Assembly (NCBI RefSeq): GCF_035222485.1
Contig: NW_026946671.1
Span: forward strand, 1,364,001 to 1,428,000
DNA from: Podospora pseudoanserina
Lineage: Eukaryota > Ascomycota > Sordariomycetes > Sordariales > Podosporaceae
Length of the DNA stretch: 64,000 nucleotides
Direction: 5' to 3'
Positions 10,642 through 21,671 of this stretch are shown here, one piece after another. The notes beneath the pieces were generated by a model. That model was not told where the DNA came from. It made no database searches and saw only the letters and a list, made by a program, of their open reading frames with translations. The number at the start of each line of letters is the position of its first letter. Position 1 is the stretch's first letter. Made by a program: the position numbers and the translations under genes.

Positions 10642-13570
10642 CTACGTCTCTTGCGGTTCCGTATTCGTACCCTGCTGTGGTGCCGCCGGCAACGGGGGAA
10701 CAGCCGGAGGAGGAGCCGGAGCGGGGACGCCGCCGCTGCCAGCCACGTTGTTACCCTCCTCCTCTGCCCGCTTAAGATCCAGACTCTTCCCTCTCGAAGA
10801 CGACAAAAGGCTGGAACCAATCGAAACCGTCCTCTCGCCACCAGGCGGCGACTTGGCCCTGCGCTGCTCGACATTTTCCTTGTGCTCACGGTACTTGTTC
10901 TTGATCCAGCTCGAGATCTTATCTTTACCACCACTTCCCCCGCCTTCGCCTGAAGACACTTCGCCGCTGGCAATGGCCCGATCGAGGGAGTCGCCCGTCA
11001 TGCTCTGCCTCCCCTTGTAGCCCGAGCTTCCGATCGACGTGGTGCTGGTTTCGGCGTTGGAATGCGTTCCGAGCAGCCGGGGAGAGGATAGCGGGGGGTA
11101 AGACGGGCCCGTGTCCTCCTTTTTCCGTGACAGACGCCATCTCTTCTTTTGGCTCTTTTCTCCCGACTCAGGACTGGTCACTTCTGACGTCACAGCCGTC
11201 AGCTCATCCACCTGGTCCATGTCCGAGCTCTCGTTGAACGAGCTGTTCAGTGACGTCGGCGGGGACTTTTTCGATTTCAAGGTGTTTTCTGCATCGTTGG
11301 GCGTCAAAAAAGTGTGGTGTTGAGTTTCTGCATCGGCAACCGTAGGCTGAGGTGCTGGAGGTGCTGGCGCCTGTGGCGTCGTGTCAGATGCTGTTTCCGA
11401 CTTTGGCTCAGCTGGAGCATCTCCCGGAATGGCAAGCTTGGACCCAGAAGAGATTGTCTCTAGAGGATTGGGTGTTTCGGTGTTTGGTGACGCGGCTGTG
11501 GAGTGCGACAGTGATGCTTGTGAGCTGTGTGCGCTGGGGTTGGCGCTACCTGGCATCCTTTTCTTCCTCAGCTTGTTTGGCTTTCCGCCTTCACCGTCGC
11601 TTGTGGCAATCCGTTGGAACAAAATTGGCAGCTTCCGTTCCTTGGATGGTGTCGTGACTTCAGGAACAGGGGAGATGGGCTCGAGCAACTTCTCCTGACC
11701 TGGCACAGCCAGGTTTGGTAGCGGGACGGCTAGATGTTCGGGTCGTGGCCCGCTTGGTGCCGTGGTTTCCGGTACCGGTACCGGTACCGGCGCTGGCGGT
11801 AATTGCGTGTTTGCTTCCGTCTCTTCCGGCGTAGCAACTTCTTCTAACACTGCTGGGGGAGGTATGACTGCGGTGGTAGGAGGAGCCACCGGCGTCAGTG
11901 GACTGACAACTGCCTCTCCGCGATTACCAAACCTGCCAGCCTGCAGTGCTGGGGACTTCTTTGATGGGACAGTGTTGCTCCTGTTGAGTCCACCGGTCGG
12001 AGTGGTGGCAACAGCTGGGCTCGCGGGACTCGGGGCGCCGTTGGAGGCCATGGAACGTCTTGAAGAGGTCGACTTGTTCCTACGAATCGACCCATTCTTT
12101 CGGACGCTCTCGGCTCCGGCGCTCGCGGTCGAAGCAGACCGATGAACCCCAGACTTCCTGTTGGGAGTATGCGGAGGCTTGGGGTTCTGCACTTGCTGAG
12201 CCGTCTTCTCGTCCAATCCTGTGCCTTGCATGCCAATGAGGAAATGATCCTGGTTTTCGATGAGGAAAATGATGACGAGTTGGTTCAGCCGGTACTCTTC
12301 AGGCGCCATCGCATGGTGAGGATGAGAAAGCATGCCGGGTTGAAAGATGGCAGCCAGATTCTGCGAATTCATCCTGTTCTGGTCCGACTTGGCCGCAAAG
12401 ACCGCAAGCAAATCCAGGATGTACAACAGAAGCTGGCGGTTGAGGGGCGGTAATTCCGTAATGAGCTGTTGGTACCTCCTGATGGCGGCGTCCATATCGA
12501 ACGTCTCGACGAATTGCGGCCCTTCGGCCTCACCGGCGCCCGGCCTCGTGGCCCCTCTCAGAGGTTCCCGGAATTTCTCGTAAAGATCCAGGGGCACGAC
12601 CGGCTCGGGGAGATCGTTCAGGTATCGGCGAAGCACGTTGGCGGCGTCGTGAACCGTGTAGCCGTCCCAGACGAGACCTTTGCCGTACCTATCGGGCGAG
12701 TCAAAGATGTTCTTGAGCTCCTTGATTCGCTTCTCAGACCCGCTGAGGCGAAAGATGCCCTCAATTTCAGTGGCTTCAACGTCATGTTAGTTCTCACACC
12801 CAGTCACAAAAGCCCGGCTTTCTTCCATCCCGATTACAGTACACAACGGGACACGCACCTCTCTCCTTCAAGAAAATACCACATTTTGCTACCACGATCG
12901 GCACATAACCATAGATGTAGCTCTTGCCGTCCTCGTCGACGAGCGAGATGGCGACGTTGGCATACGTGATGCTCTGCCGGAGGGGAACACCAAAGATGCC
13001 TTGGGGACGGGCTTGGTCTGCGACTATTAGTTTCGGTCCGGCTCGGCACAACGGTTTTGGGCACGATCCTCTCGCGAATCTCCTAAGGCGCCAGGTTAGG
13101 ATGCGGGCGATGGCATCCAACTTGGGCACCTCTGGTCGCTTCGGTCTCTCGGGCAGCGGCGGGCTCATGTTTGCACTTGCTGAATGAGCTGCTCGCCTCT
13201 CTTCTTCTAGCACAATGTTCTGGAGCAGGACTGCGGCGGACGGAAGTTCTTTATACAATCCCTCCATGTCCTCCGCAAATATGGGTCTCCTTCCGGGCTG
13301 CTTGAATCTGGTGTTACAGGACGGGGTGGACAAGGTTGCGTTACCATTTGCTTCCTGGTGCTTGGAAGGGAGTTTGAAACCTTTCCACCAAGACTTGAGA
13401 TCACGCTTGCTGGGCGGAGAAACAGCAGATGACAGCTGGGTGGGAGCCGCGGGGGTGGAGGGCGTATGCTGGTGGTGGTGCTGATGTTGATGATGATGCT
13501 GGGAGGGCTGCTGCTGCTGCTGCTGGGAAGCAACAGGCGGGTGTGGTGCTGGTAGTGCGGCGGACGTCAT
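10642..13570 (-). CDS. Sac7-type Rho GTPase-activating protein
   Basis: Preferred exons in transcript order: 13570-13345, 13017-12859, 12773-10642, giving 838 residues. The N terminus is low-complexity (Gln run, His/Gln stretch), then SKRDLKSWWKGFKLPSKHQ. The RhoGAP domain follows at about residues 80-290: PQGIFGVPLRQSITYANVA, IEGIFRLSGSEKRIKEL with the arginine finger in IFRLSG, then ANVLRRYLNDLPEPVVPL and NRMNSQNLAAIFQPGML. The remaining ~540 residues are Ser/Thr/Pro-rich and disordered, with a VPVPVP stretch and a basic helix near the C terminus. Sac7-type GAPs switch off Rho1 in cell-wall integrity and actin control. The intron 12774-12858 is certain. The 327-bp intron 13018-13344 has GTAACG and GTCGCAG ends and matching phase, but it is stop-free and divisible by three, so retention would give 947 residues. 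Confidence 0.88.
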
Positions 13571-16500
13571 GGCTGCGTGTCGGCGCGTAGGCTGGCAACT
13601 GAATCAGTGCCACAGCACTGGCGAGGCTGAGGGCTCTGCCTTGGAGTTCGCCAGGTTCAACGTGGGATGTGGAGGGAAATCAGAAATCCAGATCGCGATG
13701 CTTGCTATGCTTGCTGGCGGGACCAAAAACAACCAAAAACGGCGGGACGGGTGTGGGCAGGTGCCAAAACAATTATGCGCGTGGGGCGAGGTTGTATGGA
13801 GTTGTCGGTAGGGGTTCTGCGACGCGCGATGGTGGTTGACTTGGACTTGTTACTGCCCGTTGCTGCTGCGGCGGCGGCTGGCTGGGCCCCGTTTTCTTGT
13901 AGTAGTAGTAGTCGGCAAGGACGGCGGATGGATTCGAGTGATTCGAGCTCGGTCGGGGACACATTCGAAGGACGGTCGACGGTCGGCGATATGTCGCGCG
14001 GGGAGGGGAGGGAGGGTATTCGCTGTGCGGACGAGACAGAGGGCGTGTCGTGTTTGCAGAGGTGAGTTTGATTAAATGGACCCGGTGTGCGACGCAGGAG
14101 GGAGGGACGGCCGGTTGCTTTTCAAGACTGCCCCGGGGGAACACTTGGGCAGAATGAACAGGGGACAGGAGCTTCCCCCAGCGACCTGCCCCAGAACCAG
14201 CCCACAGTGCCAAGTCTGTCCCCGCACTGACCTTGGCGTCAGGACGATGTTCTCTCAACGGTGTTCCGTACGTAACCCCCAGCCTGGAGCGAGTCAAATT
14301 GTTTTTCTTGCAGGAGTAAACATTGGAGAGTACACGTATTTGGGGATCGTTTCTTCATTTCCATTACCCGCCACGGTAGATTACCTAGATTCCCGGTTAC
14401 ACTACACGTGGAGAGTCTGAGGTACCACGGATCGTTTGCTTCAAGAATACAGCGCCGTGCCCGCAACCAAGACAAGAAAATCACAAAGGATGGCAGACTC
14501 CGACTTGGCCAGGCCCTCCCCAAGACTGCGGCTGCCAGGGACGTGGTTCTTTGGAGGCTCAATTCTGGATTCCGGACAATGGATCAAAGTGGACAGCCCT
14601 GCCCGTCCGTGCCCGCTGCCCAGCTCTTTTTCAAGCCCCCCAGTCATAGCCGTCCTGGGAGGGGTTTTGATTCTGGCCAGCGACCACCTGGCCATTTGTT
14701 TCTCGATGGATTTGCTCGCGGGAATAGCATTTCAGAAGGGGGAATGACCATAGAGATCTTCACCGCAGATCCCGGCATTTGATACGGCTATAATAACCAC
14801 CATGCTACCATCGTGAACGAAACGCTCTCTCAACAGTCAAAAATGCTACCCCTCCATTTCAACGCTCAGCTGCCCAGCTGGCCCCCTCCTCCGTCCCCCA
14901 AAGTCGAGCTCCCCCGGTCCCTGCCGCAGCACGCGCTTGTCGCACCAGCCTCTGCCTCGGCCCTCACAAGACATGTCAAACCTGGCCTGGCGTGGTGGGA
15001 CTTTGAGACCTTGCTCAGAATTACAGCACACTTGCTTTCCCAGAACAGGATTCACCATCTGCAAGTCGACAGGAAGATCTTGTCCATCTTTGGAGGGTCG
15101 CTTATGGCGCACGAAATCAGTCCAATCGTGGAAGCGATGCCATGGAAATTGTCCCTGAATTGCTCCTCTCAGCAACAGCTGAAGCCTGGAAGAGGGAGCC
15201 ATCTACTTATTCTATCTAAACCCATATCGAGAGATGGGACTAATGACGTATGTAGGGTTCACTGCAGCAATAGACAACTTCTAGACTGTGGTTTCTCAAC
15301 AGCCGCTGCCGCGACGTGCATCTGCTTGTTTGATGGTGCATTTTGAGCTTTTTATGAATGAACAATGCAAAAAAAAAAAAAAAGTCTTTCGTCTCCGGGG
15401 AGTCTTTTGTTTTCGCTCATTATTATTTTGTCCGCCGGGAACCAACTCCAGCCTTTCCCAACTTTTGGAGCGCCAAACCGGTCCACTGGAAAACGGAGAT
15501 TGACGGCAGCTTTTTGTTCCCTTGCTGCCGCCCACGCGATATATTTTTCCAAATATAGCACAGCGGTGTCTCTGGGGAGTTCGTCATCCTTTTTGCCCCC
15601 CCTTCATCACTTTGTTATGTGAATGAAATCCTTCTTGACAGCGTCCACTAGAGCTTGCCTGCAGTTATTCACCAAGTATGCGGCTGCAATTGGCTTGTCG
15701 TCAGCTGACCCTGCATGGAAAAATATCGAGCAAGAAAGCGTCTCCCCATCGCGATGTGTTGTTCAGCTCTTCGATTTGGGGAACTGCTCGATCCTGCAGG
15801 GATCCATTAGCGCAGCCTCCCTCCGCCGCCGCCGGCAGCAGACGCAATAACGCTGGCGATCTATAGCAGGTTTGCAACCTCCCTCGCCGGCGGGTAAGGT
15901 AGGCCTGGAGAAACCAGGCGCCGGATGCGGCCGAGGATGATGGTGGCCTCCTATAGCCTCCCCAGAGTTCTAGGTCGTTGGTTTCCAGCGGGTTTGATTC
16001 GCGACGGGCTGGTTATGGTCGACCCCATCATCCGCCATTCTGGGGGTCATGTGCACCCGCTTCAATTTCAACACAGTGCGGCAGATGCTTGGTGGTACCT
16101 TACAGGTCACATTTTTTTTTTAACAAGAGACTCTGGAACCTCGACTCCAGAGCATCCAGACCCCGCAATATAGCTAGGTAGGTAATCAATATTCTTCCTT
16201 CTTCCAGACCAGAAGTAAAAGCGCTTGTTTCATCTCTCAGCCCTCTCGAGTGATACGAGCTCTCTCTGCCAACGTCATAGGTCGTTCTTCCTTCAGCTTG
16301 CTGCCGGCGCCTTTGGGGCACCTCTGATTGGCCATCCCTACATCTCCATCTAGATATGCGGGCCAAGTTTGTACCAGAAAGGGGATTCTCCAGAGGAAAA
16401 CACCGGCTTAAGATATTCGCGGATGTTCAACACGTTTACTAAGAGACCACAAATATGATGAATAGCCCAGCGGATATGCTCAAGAGAAGCCTACCTCAAG

Positions 16501-16920
16501 ACAAAGTCATCCAGATGCAGGGGAAACTCCAGCCTCATATCATATTAACACATAGTGGACTCCCCATCCCCTTTCATTGTACACAATCCAACTCCCCAAT
16601 TCACTCACCGCTCTTGCCCCATTAACCGAAAAACTCCCCCAAAAAATGCCTTTTTTTTTTTTTGGAAACATCCCCATATGGTGAAAGATTCCTGTTGCTG
16701 TGAACCCACCTCCCCAGCCTGCCGGCTCGGCTTCGGCACAACCCGCTCCCCTTCGTCATAGGACAAACGCTGCGCACAGACCATTTTTAACAGTCCCAAG
16801 GCACGGAAATTTCTTATCGGCGATAACACCTGGTGGAAGCTCAGTCTCAATCGACATCATCGCTGCCTACCATCATCAAACCACTACAACCACCACAACC
16901 ACACAACCCACACAACCAAA
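13571..16920. other. Long intergenic region between divergent RhoGAP and TIM9
   Basis: No supported gene in 3.35 kb, though frames of up to 177 codons exist (e.g. 14813-15346) without family resemblance. The left 500 bp holds the RhoGAP leader and promoter, including a (TAG)n run near 13903-13914. Poly-A near 15369-15382 and poly-T runs near 16108 and 16648 are visible. The right end, with CAACCACCACAACC-type repeats just before 16921, is a typical TIM9 leader. Confidence 0.5.
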
Positions 16921-17387
16921 ATGGACGGGTATGTCCCCTCCCCCCCCCGCTCCCCCTTCCTTTCCCCTCAGCCCCGCAAGAATGTCGCTAATAAAGATGT
17001 GAAAAGCCTCACAAACTCCGAACAGCAAATCCTCGCCGACCGCATCCAAAAGCGGCAGATGAAGCAGTTTATGGGCGTACGTTTCCCCCTTCCCAAGAGG
17101 TTGTAGTAGTAGTAGTAGTAGTGGTGGTGGTGGTGGTGGTGGTGTTCGTATGGAATGGGGGGCCTCTTCGCTGACGCTGAGAGTACGTACAGATCTTTGG
17201 CAACCTAGTAGACTCCTGCTTCACCTCCTGCGTCGACGACTTCCAGTCCAAAGCCCTTTCCGGCCGCGAGACCGGCTGCCTGTCCCGCTGCGTCTCCAAG
17301 TGGATGGCGACCAACGAGCGGATGGGCGAGCGGTTCGCCGAGCTGAATGCTGCTGAGATGGAGAGGCAGCAGAGGGGGGGTCGTTGA
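16921..17387 (+). CDS. TIM9: Tim9, small Tim chaperone of the mitochondrial intermembrane space
   Basis: Three exons: 16921-16928, 17007-17076, 17193-17387; introns of 78 bp (GTATGT donor, GCTAAT branch, AAAAG acceptor) and 116 bp (GTACGT/ACAG). The 90-residue product starts MDGLTNSEQQILADRIQKRQ and contains the twin CX3C motif (CFTSC and CLSRC) separated by 16 residues, then KWMATNERMGERFAELNA. Twin CX3C proteins form disulphide-linked helical hairpins; Tim9 pairs with Tim10 in a hexamer that escorts carrier proteins to TIM22. Taking the second intron as coding, or the first exon as continuous, gives nonsense relative to the family. The second intron holds a (GTA)n(GTG)n triplet tract. Confidence 0.96.
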
Positions 17388-18244
17388 ACTACACCATACC
17401 ATACCCACACGACACAATATAAAACACAAGGGGTGGGGGCAGGACAATATCACTGTTTTGGTGTGGGGGAGGGGGGGAGGAGGGGGAGGGGGGCGCGAGG
17501 GTGGGAACGCAAAGGGGGCCTGGGATAGATGGCGGAGGGGGGAAATATCCCGTGTAACAATATCGAATTGATGCCTTGTTGGTTGGCGAAATCATGTTTT
17601 GAGTATTCTATCAAGCCGATACAGGGAATGATGATTGAGGGTAATAGAGTGGAAAGGGAGGGGGAAAAAAACTCTCTGTTCAGATATCAACCAACCACTC
17701 GCTCTGGAACGTGACACAACTCCCTAGCCCTCGAACAATCGGTTAAAAGAACAGCTGCTGCAAAAGCAACAGAGCCAAGTGATACCAGAATGGATAATAG
17801 GGAGACCTTGACCATATCACAAACTCACCAACACCATCACAAAACTGTTCTCATGCTTCTCAATTTCCCCCCTCTACCACCCCTCCCTCTCTCAAAAGTA
17901 GCTAAAGATGCAAAACGCCATGCCAGAGTCCCCTTCTCACCCCTCATACGCTCTTTGTTTTCCGCTTCGGCAACAAACAAACTCTCTCTAAACGCCCTTA
18001 TCAAAAAACATAAACCCTCCCCAAAAAGAATCCATCAAAAAAAAATATGTACAACCAACCACCCCTTCTTACTACCCACCACCACCACCACCACCACCAC
18101 CACCACCACCACCACAACAACAACAACAACATCTCTACTCAACATCAAATCTCACTCACTCATCATCAGGCGGTTCCGTTCAGAAAACAAATAAATAATT
18201 GTCGACAAAACACATCCCACCACCACCGCAAGAGGATCAGAAAC
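17388..18244. other. Intergenic between convergent TIM9 and SEC63 3' ends
   Basis: No gene. G-rich tract 17460-17530 after TIM9, and the (CAC)n/(AAC)n tract 18077-18130 near the SEC63 stop. Contains both 3' untranslated regions. Confidence 0.6.
18077..18130. repeat. (CAC)n followed by (AAC)n triplet repeat
   Basis: About 12 CAC units running into about six AAC units, outside coding sequence downstream of SEC63. Confidence 0.9.
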
Positions 18245-20428
18245 CTAATTATCCTCCTCCTCCGTGTCCGTGTTCGTATCACTGGTATCATCGCTCTCCT
18301 CGTCCGTCCCGCTCTCCTCGTCGCTGTCCTCCTCGTCGCTCTCCTTCACCACCTTCTTCTTGGGCTTTGGTGGCGCACCACCCTTGGCGGCGTGCATGAT
18401 TCCCGCCAGAGAATCTGTCTTCACATTAGCATCAGATACCTCCAGGGCAATAGACTGTAACATACCCTCCTCCGGTTCGCTAATCTCATCCTCCACCACC
18501 TGCTCCATCTCGGCAGCCTTGCTCGCCTCCTCCACAATCAGCGTCACCTCCATCTTGGTGTCAAACCCGACATAGCTGTCGCAAACCACATGCATCACAA
18601 AAGTGTAGTGCCCCGCCTGTGGTGGCGCCTGGAACTGCGCCTTCAGGGTCTGCATCGCAAAAGTAGGCGTCTTGCCATCCGCCTCAAAGATCGGCTTGTC
18701 AAACTGCGCAAAGGTAAATGGTGGCACCGCCACACGGCCTTGCTTCGAGTCTGTGAGGAAAACGTGCCACCTTGGAGAGTGGTCGCGCGCAAAGTATGGG
18801 GACGCGGCCAATGGCGCAGAGATGGGCTCGTCAGGGGTCTCCTCGTAAATGGGTCTGCCCTTCTCGTCCTTGCCAATCTGCTTCTTGGCCTTGCGGCCAA
18901 GGATGGCGTCAAGGTCGTCTTCGGCTGGGTCGATATCCTCGAGATCCAATGGCTCAATCTCGGGCACGTTTTCGCTGCCTGGTGGCACGAAGCGGCCCTT
19001 GACGACGAGTGTGACGAGAGAAGAGGGGAGAATGAACTTTTCACCAGTAACCTTGAAGTATGCCTTGGCGACGCGGAAGAAGGGTAGCTGCTTAGCAACA
19101 GAGACGGCTTCGCGGTATTGCTCATCAGTGAGAAGACCCTTGCCGACAACCAGGCTGCGGCGCTTAGCGTCCGGCCTGTCCATAAAGTCCTGCACGTTGG
19201 TGTGAACCTTGGAGTCACCATCGACAGCCTTGACAGTCGCTGGAGTAAAGTGAGGAAGCTGGAGAAGGGGCGAAGATTTTGGTGGGAGAGCCTGAATGAG
19301 GAGCTGGCTGGCGTAGTATGAAGACAGGAGAGGAGCCGTGTTCATGTAGGCAAGAGAGATGGCGGTAAGAGACTTGTTGAGAGCTTCGGCAATTGGGGCG
19401 ACGGCGAACTTAGCCTTCTCCAAGATGGGGTCGTCAAGCTCGACGCGTCCGAGGTAGGCCCATAGAAGTGCCAAGGCCTTGCGTTGGGGGCCACTTTCGA
19501 GATCCTCCAACTTCTCCTTGTCCTTGACAGAAAGACCGCCAGCGAGAGGAGAGAGCTCGCCCTCGGCAAGAATTCTGGACTCAACCTTGGACAAGCCAGA
19601 ATCGGCCTTGTCGCCCCTGAACAGCTCGTCGTATTCCTGACCCGTGCTGAGGGCGCTAATGACGCCGCCCTCGTCGATGTTGTCCTTGTACTCCCTGAAC
19701 AGCCGGTTGGCGCTTTCCATGAGAACGCCCTCCTTGGACCGTCTAAGCGTCCCGTACCACCATGACCCAACCAGGTATGGTAACAGAATACCAAAGAGCG
19801 CAGAGTACAGAAGCACAACATACTTGCCATTGCCGTCAGACACAATGGCCTTTGGCAAAGCAATGTTGATGCTATAACCCTGCTTGCCATCAGGGTTACC
19901 ATACTGGATATAGTTGTTGCGCACCTCCTCGTCGGTCAAGGCCTGGTGGGCCTTGGTGATCTCGACGTAGCGGGCATTGAGATCGTCCATGGTCTCGTTC
20001 TTGGAAGCATCAGGCTTGATCTTGTCGGGGTGGAACTTGAGGGACAGCTTCCTGTAGGCGCTCTTGATCTGCTTCTCGGTGGCCGACTCGGAGATGCCGA
20101 GAATGTCATATGGGTTCCATAGCTTCTGCGTTGGCGTCTCGGTGTTCTGGATGAGGACGAGCATGTAGCCCATGACAACCCAGCCGACGGCCACGGCGAT
20201 GATGAGCCATAGCTTGCGGTCCTTGCGCTTCTCCTTCTTGCGTAATGAGTCGACAACGTCGGTGTGTTTATGTTTGAAGCTTGTCCGAATGCGCGGGAAC
20301 GAGGCGGCGGGGTCTCGCGACCTCTTGACGAGGATGTATGTAAGTGGGAGGGTGATGATGAGCGTCAGGGTAAAGACGAAGAAGGGCCAGAGGTAGCCCT
20401 CCTCGTCGTAGGCGTAGTCGGTGCTCAT
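18245..20428 (-). CDS. SEC63: Sec63, ER translocon J-domain protein
   Basis: One exon, 727 residues, ATG at 20428, TAG at 18245-18247. Topology is typical of Sec63: a short luminal N terminus, TM1 at about 14-34, TM2 at about 73-93, a luminal J-domain (about 105-170) with YDILGISESATEKQIKSAYR and HPD at 133-135, TM3 at about 200-225, then a long cytosolic Sec63/Brl region. The C terminus is very acidic (Glu/Asp-Ser-Thr repeats ending EEEDN), the part that binds Sec62 in yeast. Sec63 recruits Kar2/BiP to the Sec61 channel for post-translational import. Size is a little above yeast Sec63 (663). Full length and intact. Confidence 0.96.
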   Translation of the reverse strand: MSTDYAYDEEGYLWPFFVFTLTLIITLPLTYILVKRSRDPAASFPRIRTSFKHKHTDVVDSLRKKEKRKDRKLWLIIAVAVGWVVMGYMLVLIQNTETPTQKLWNPYDILGISESATEKQIKSAYRKLSLKFHPDKIKPDASKNETMDDLNARYVEITKAHQALTDEEVRNNYIQYGNPDGKQGYSINIALPKAIVSDGNGKYVVLLYSALFGILLPYLVGSWWYGTLRRSKEGVLMESANRLFREYKDNIDEGGVISALSTGQEYDELFRGDKADSGLSKVESRILAEGELSPLAGGLSVKDKEKLEDLESGPQRKALALLWAYLGRVELDDPILEKAKFAVAPIAEALNKSLTAISLAYMNTAPLLSSYYASQLLIQALPPKSSPLLQLPHFTPATVKAVDGDSKVHTNVQDFMDRPDAKRRSLVVGKGLLTDEQYREAVSVAKQLPFFRVAKAYFKVTGEKFILPSSLVTLVVKGRFVPPGSENVPEIEPLDLEDIDPAEDDLDAILGRKAKKQIGKDEKGRPIYEETPDEPISAPLAASPYFARDHSPRWHVFLTDSKQGRVAVPPFTFAQFDKPIFEADGKTPTFAMQTLKAQFQAPPQAGHYTFVMHVVCDSYVGFDTKMEVTLIVEEASKAAEMEQVVEDEISEPEEGMLQSIALEVSDANVKTDSLAGIMHAAKGGAPPKPKKKVVKESDEEDSDEESGTDEESDDTSDTNTDTEEEDN

Positions 20429-21383
20429 GTCGGCGGTTCTGCCGAGTGGGCACGACTAGGTTAAGCTGGGTGTCGCAGTCTGGTTGCTGTTGTTTTCTCG
20501 GGAGGGTCGTGAAGTATCAAGCTGCCAACAAGGTAGGTGTCCTCCGAAGGCGAGCGTGGTGTGGGCAATTGGGGGGAAGAAAAGACAAACTATGATCCAA
20601 ATCCTATATTGCTACTGCACCAAGGGGACAGATTGACAAAGGTTGGAAGTTAAAGTCCACACAACCTGAAGAGTTCGGGTGGGTGCTGGATGCAATGTGG
20701 CGGCTTCTCACAAGGTGCTGCTTGTCTGGACACTTTTTTCGCGGCCAGCGGCAGCGCCTGCCCGGAAGTGAATCGTGGCCTCGAAATCCAGAGCAGGGGG
20801 TCCAAGCTCCCTGGCTGCCCCCTTAGCATCAGCCCCGCCAACTGCCCGCCCGCTTTGCCGCCTCTTGGCTCGGTGGCCATCGGTGGCTGCAACGTGACCG
20901 TCAGGTGTATAATCATGATGATTATTATATTCATATTCCTTTCCTATTCGAGCCATTTTAGAGCCAGTACCAGTACACTACGCTGTCGCACAAGTTGAAC
21001 TTCAAAATAAACTCAATAAACGCTGATCTGCTTCATCATCATAGCCAAGATCACAAGCATACAAGCTGCCCTGTCTACCCTATCTATCTGCAGTACTATG
21101 CTGAAACGAGGTATCGAGAGCAAAGAGTTCACACGCCATGAGAGGAAACCGTCAAAAAGGAAAAACTCATGATAAAATGCCATCGGGAACGCCTTCCTCC
21201 AATGATGATGATGATGATGATGATGATGTTGTGATAGTATATGAAACAGACCGGTAGTCTATGCCCCCCTCCCACCCCCGAGAAAAACGACGAGAAAAAG
21301 AAAACCGTTAGACCCAATCTTTTAACCGATGGCGAGAACAGCAGCACCCCGGATCCATTTCACCTGTCTAGTCCCCCGGCTCC
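20429..21383. other. Intergenic between SEC63 start and J-protein 3' end
   Basis: No gene seen. The (ATG)n/(TGA)n triplet run at about 21201-21228 lies downstream of the J-protein; the left part is the SEC63 promoter. Confidence 0.5.
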
Positions 21384-21671
21384 TCACTGTGCTTCCATGT
21401 ATCGCCTGACCATAATCGTACACATGTACAACACTGCAGCCGTGATCAGGAGCACAGGCAAGAGCTCCGGGGGGAGAAGCACAACAGCAGCCATTCCAAA
21501 GAGCCCAATCTGGCGCAGCTTTTCAATCCACCTATCCTGTTCGTCGTCGGCCTCGGCCCTCCACGCCGCCTTGACGCCGCTCGCCTCTGCTTCATTCGTA
21601 TGTCTGCTGTCTTGTTTCTCGTCACCATCATCTTCGCTCCCGGTGTCGGCAGCGTCTCGCTCGTTGGGCTG
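21384..21671 (-). other. In-frame extension beyond the J-protein stop codon, encoding a predicted membrane tail
   Basis: Immediately after the TGA at 21674-21672 the same frame stays open for 95 sense codons to TGA at 21386-21384. The first part is acidic and hydrophilic (ERDAADTGSEDDGDEKQDS), then EQDRWIEKLRQIGLFGMAAV leads into one or two hydrophobic segments broken by LPPELLP and ends with MVRRYMEAQ. This looks like real coding sequence rather than untranslated DNA. It could be reached by stop-codon readthrough or by an unrecognised splice; see findings. Confidence 0.5.

Noticed and set aside
14813-15346. 177-codon frame between RhoGAP and TIM9
   Set aside because: No recognisable domain, erratic codon use and no supporting splice structure; treated as chance.
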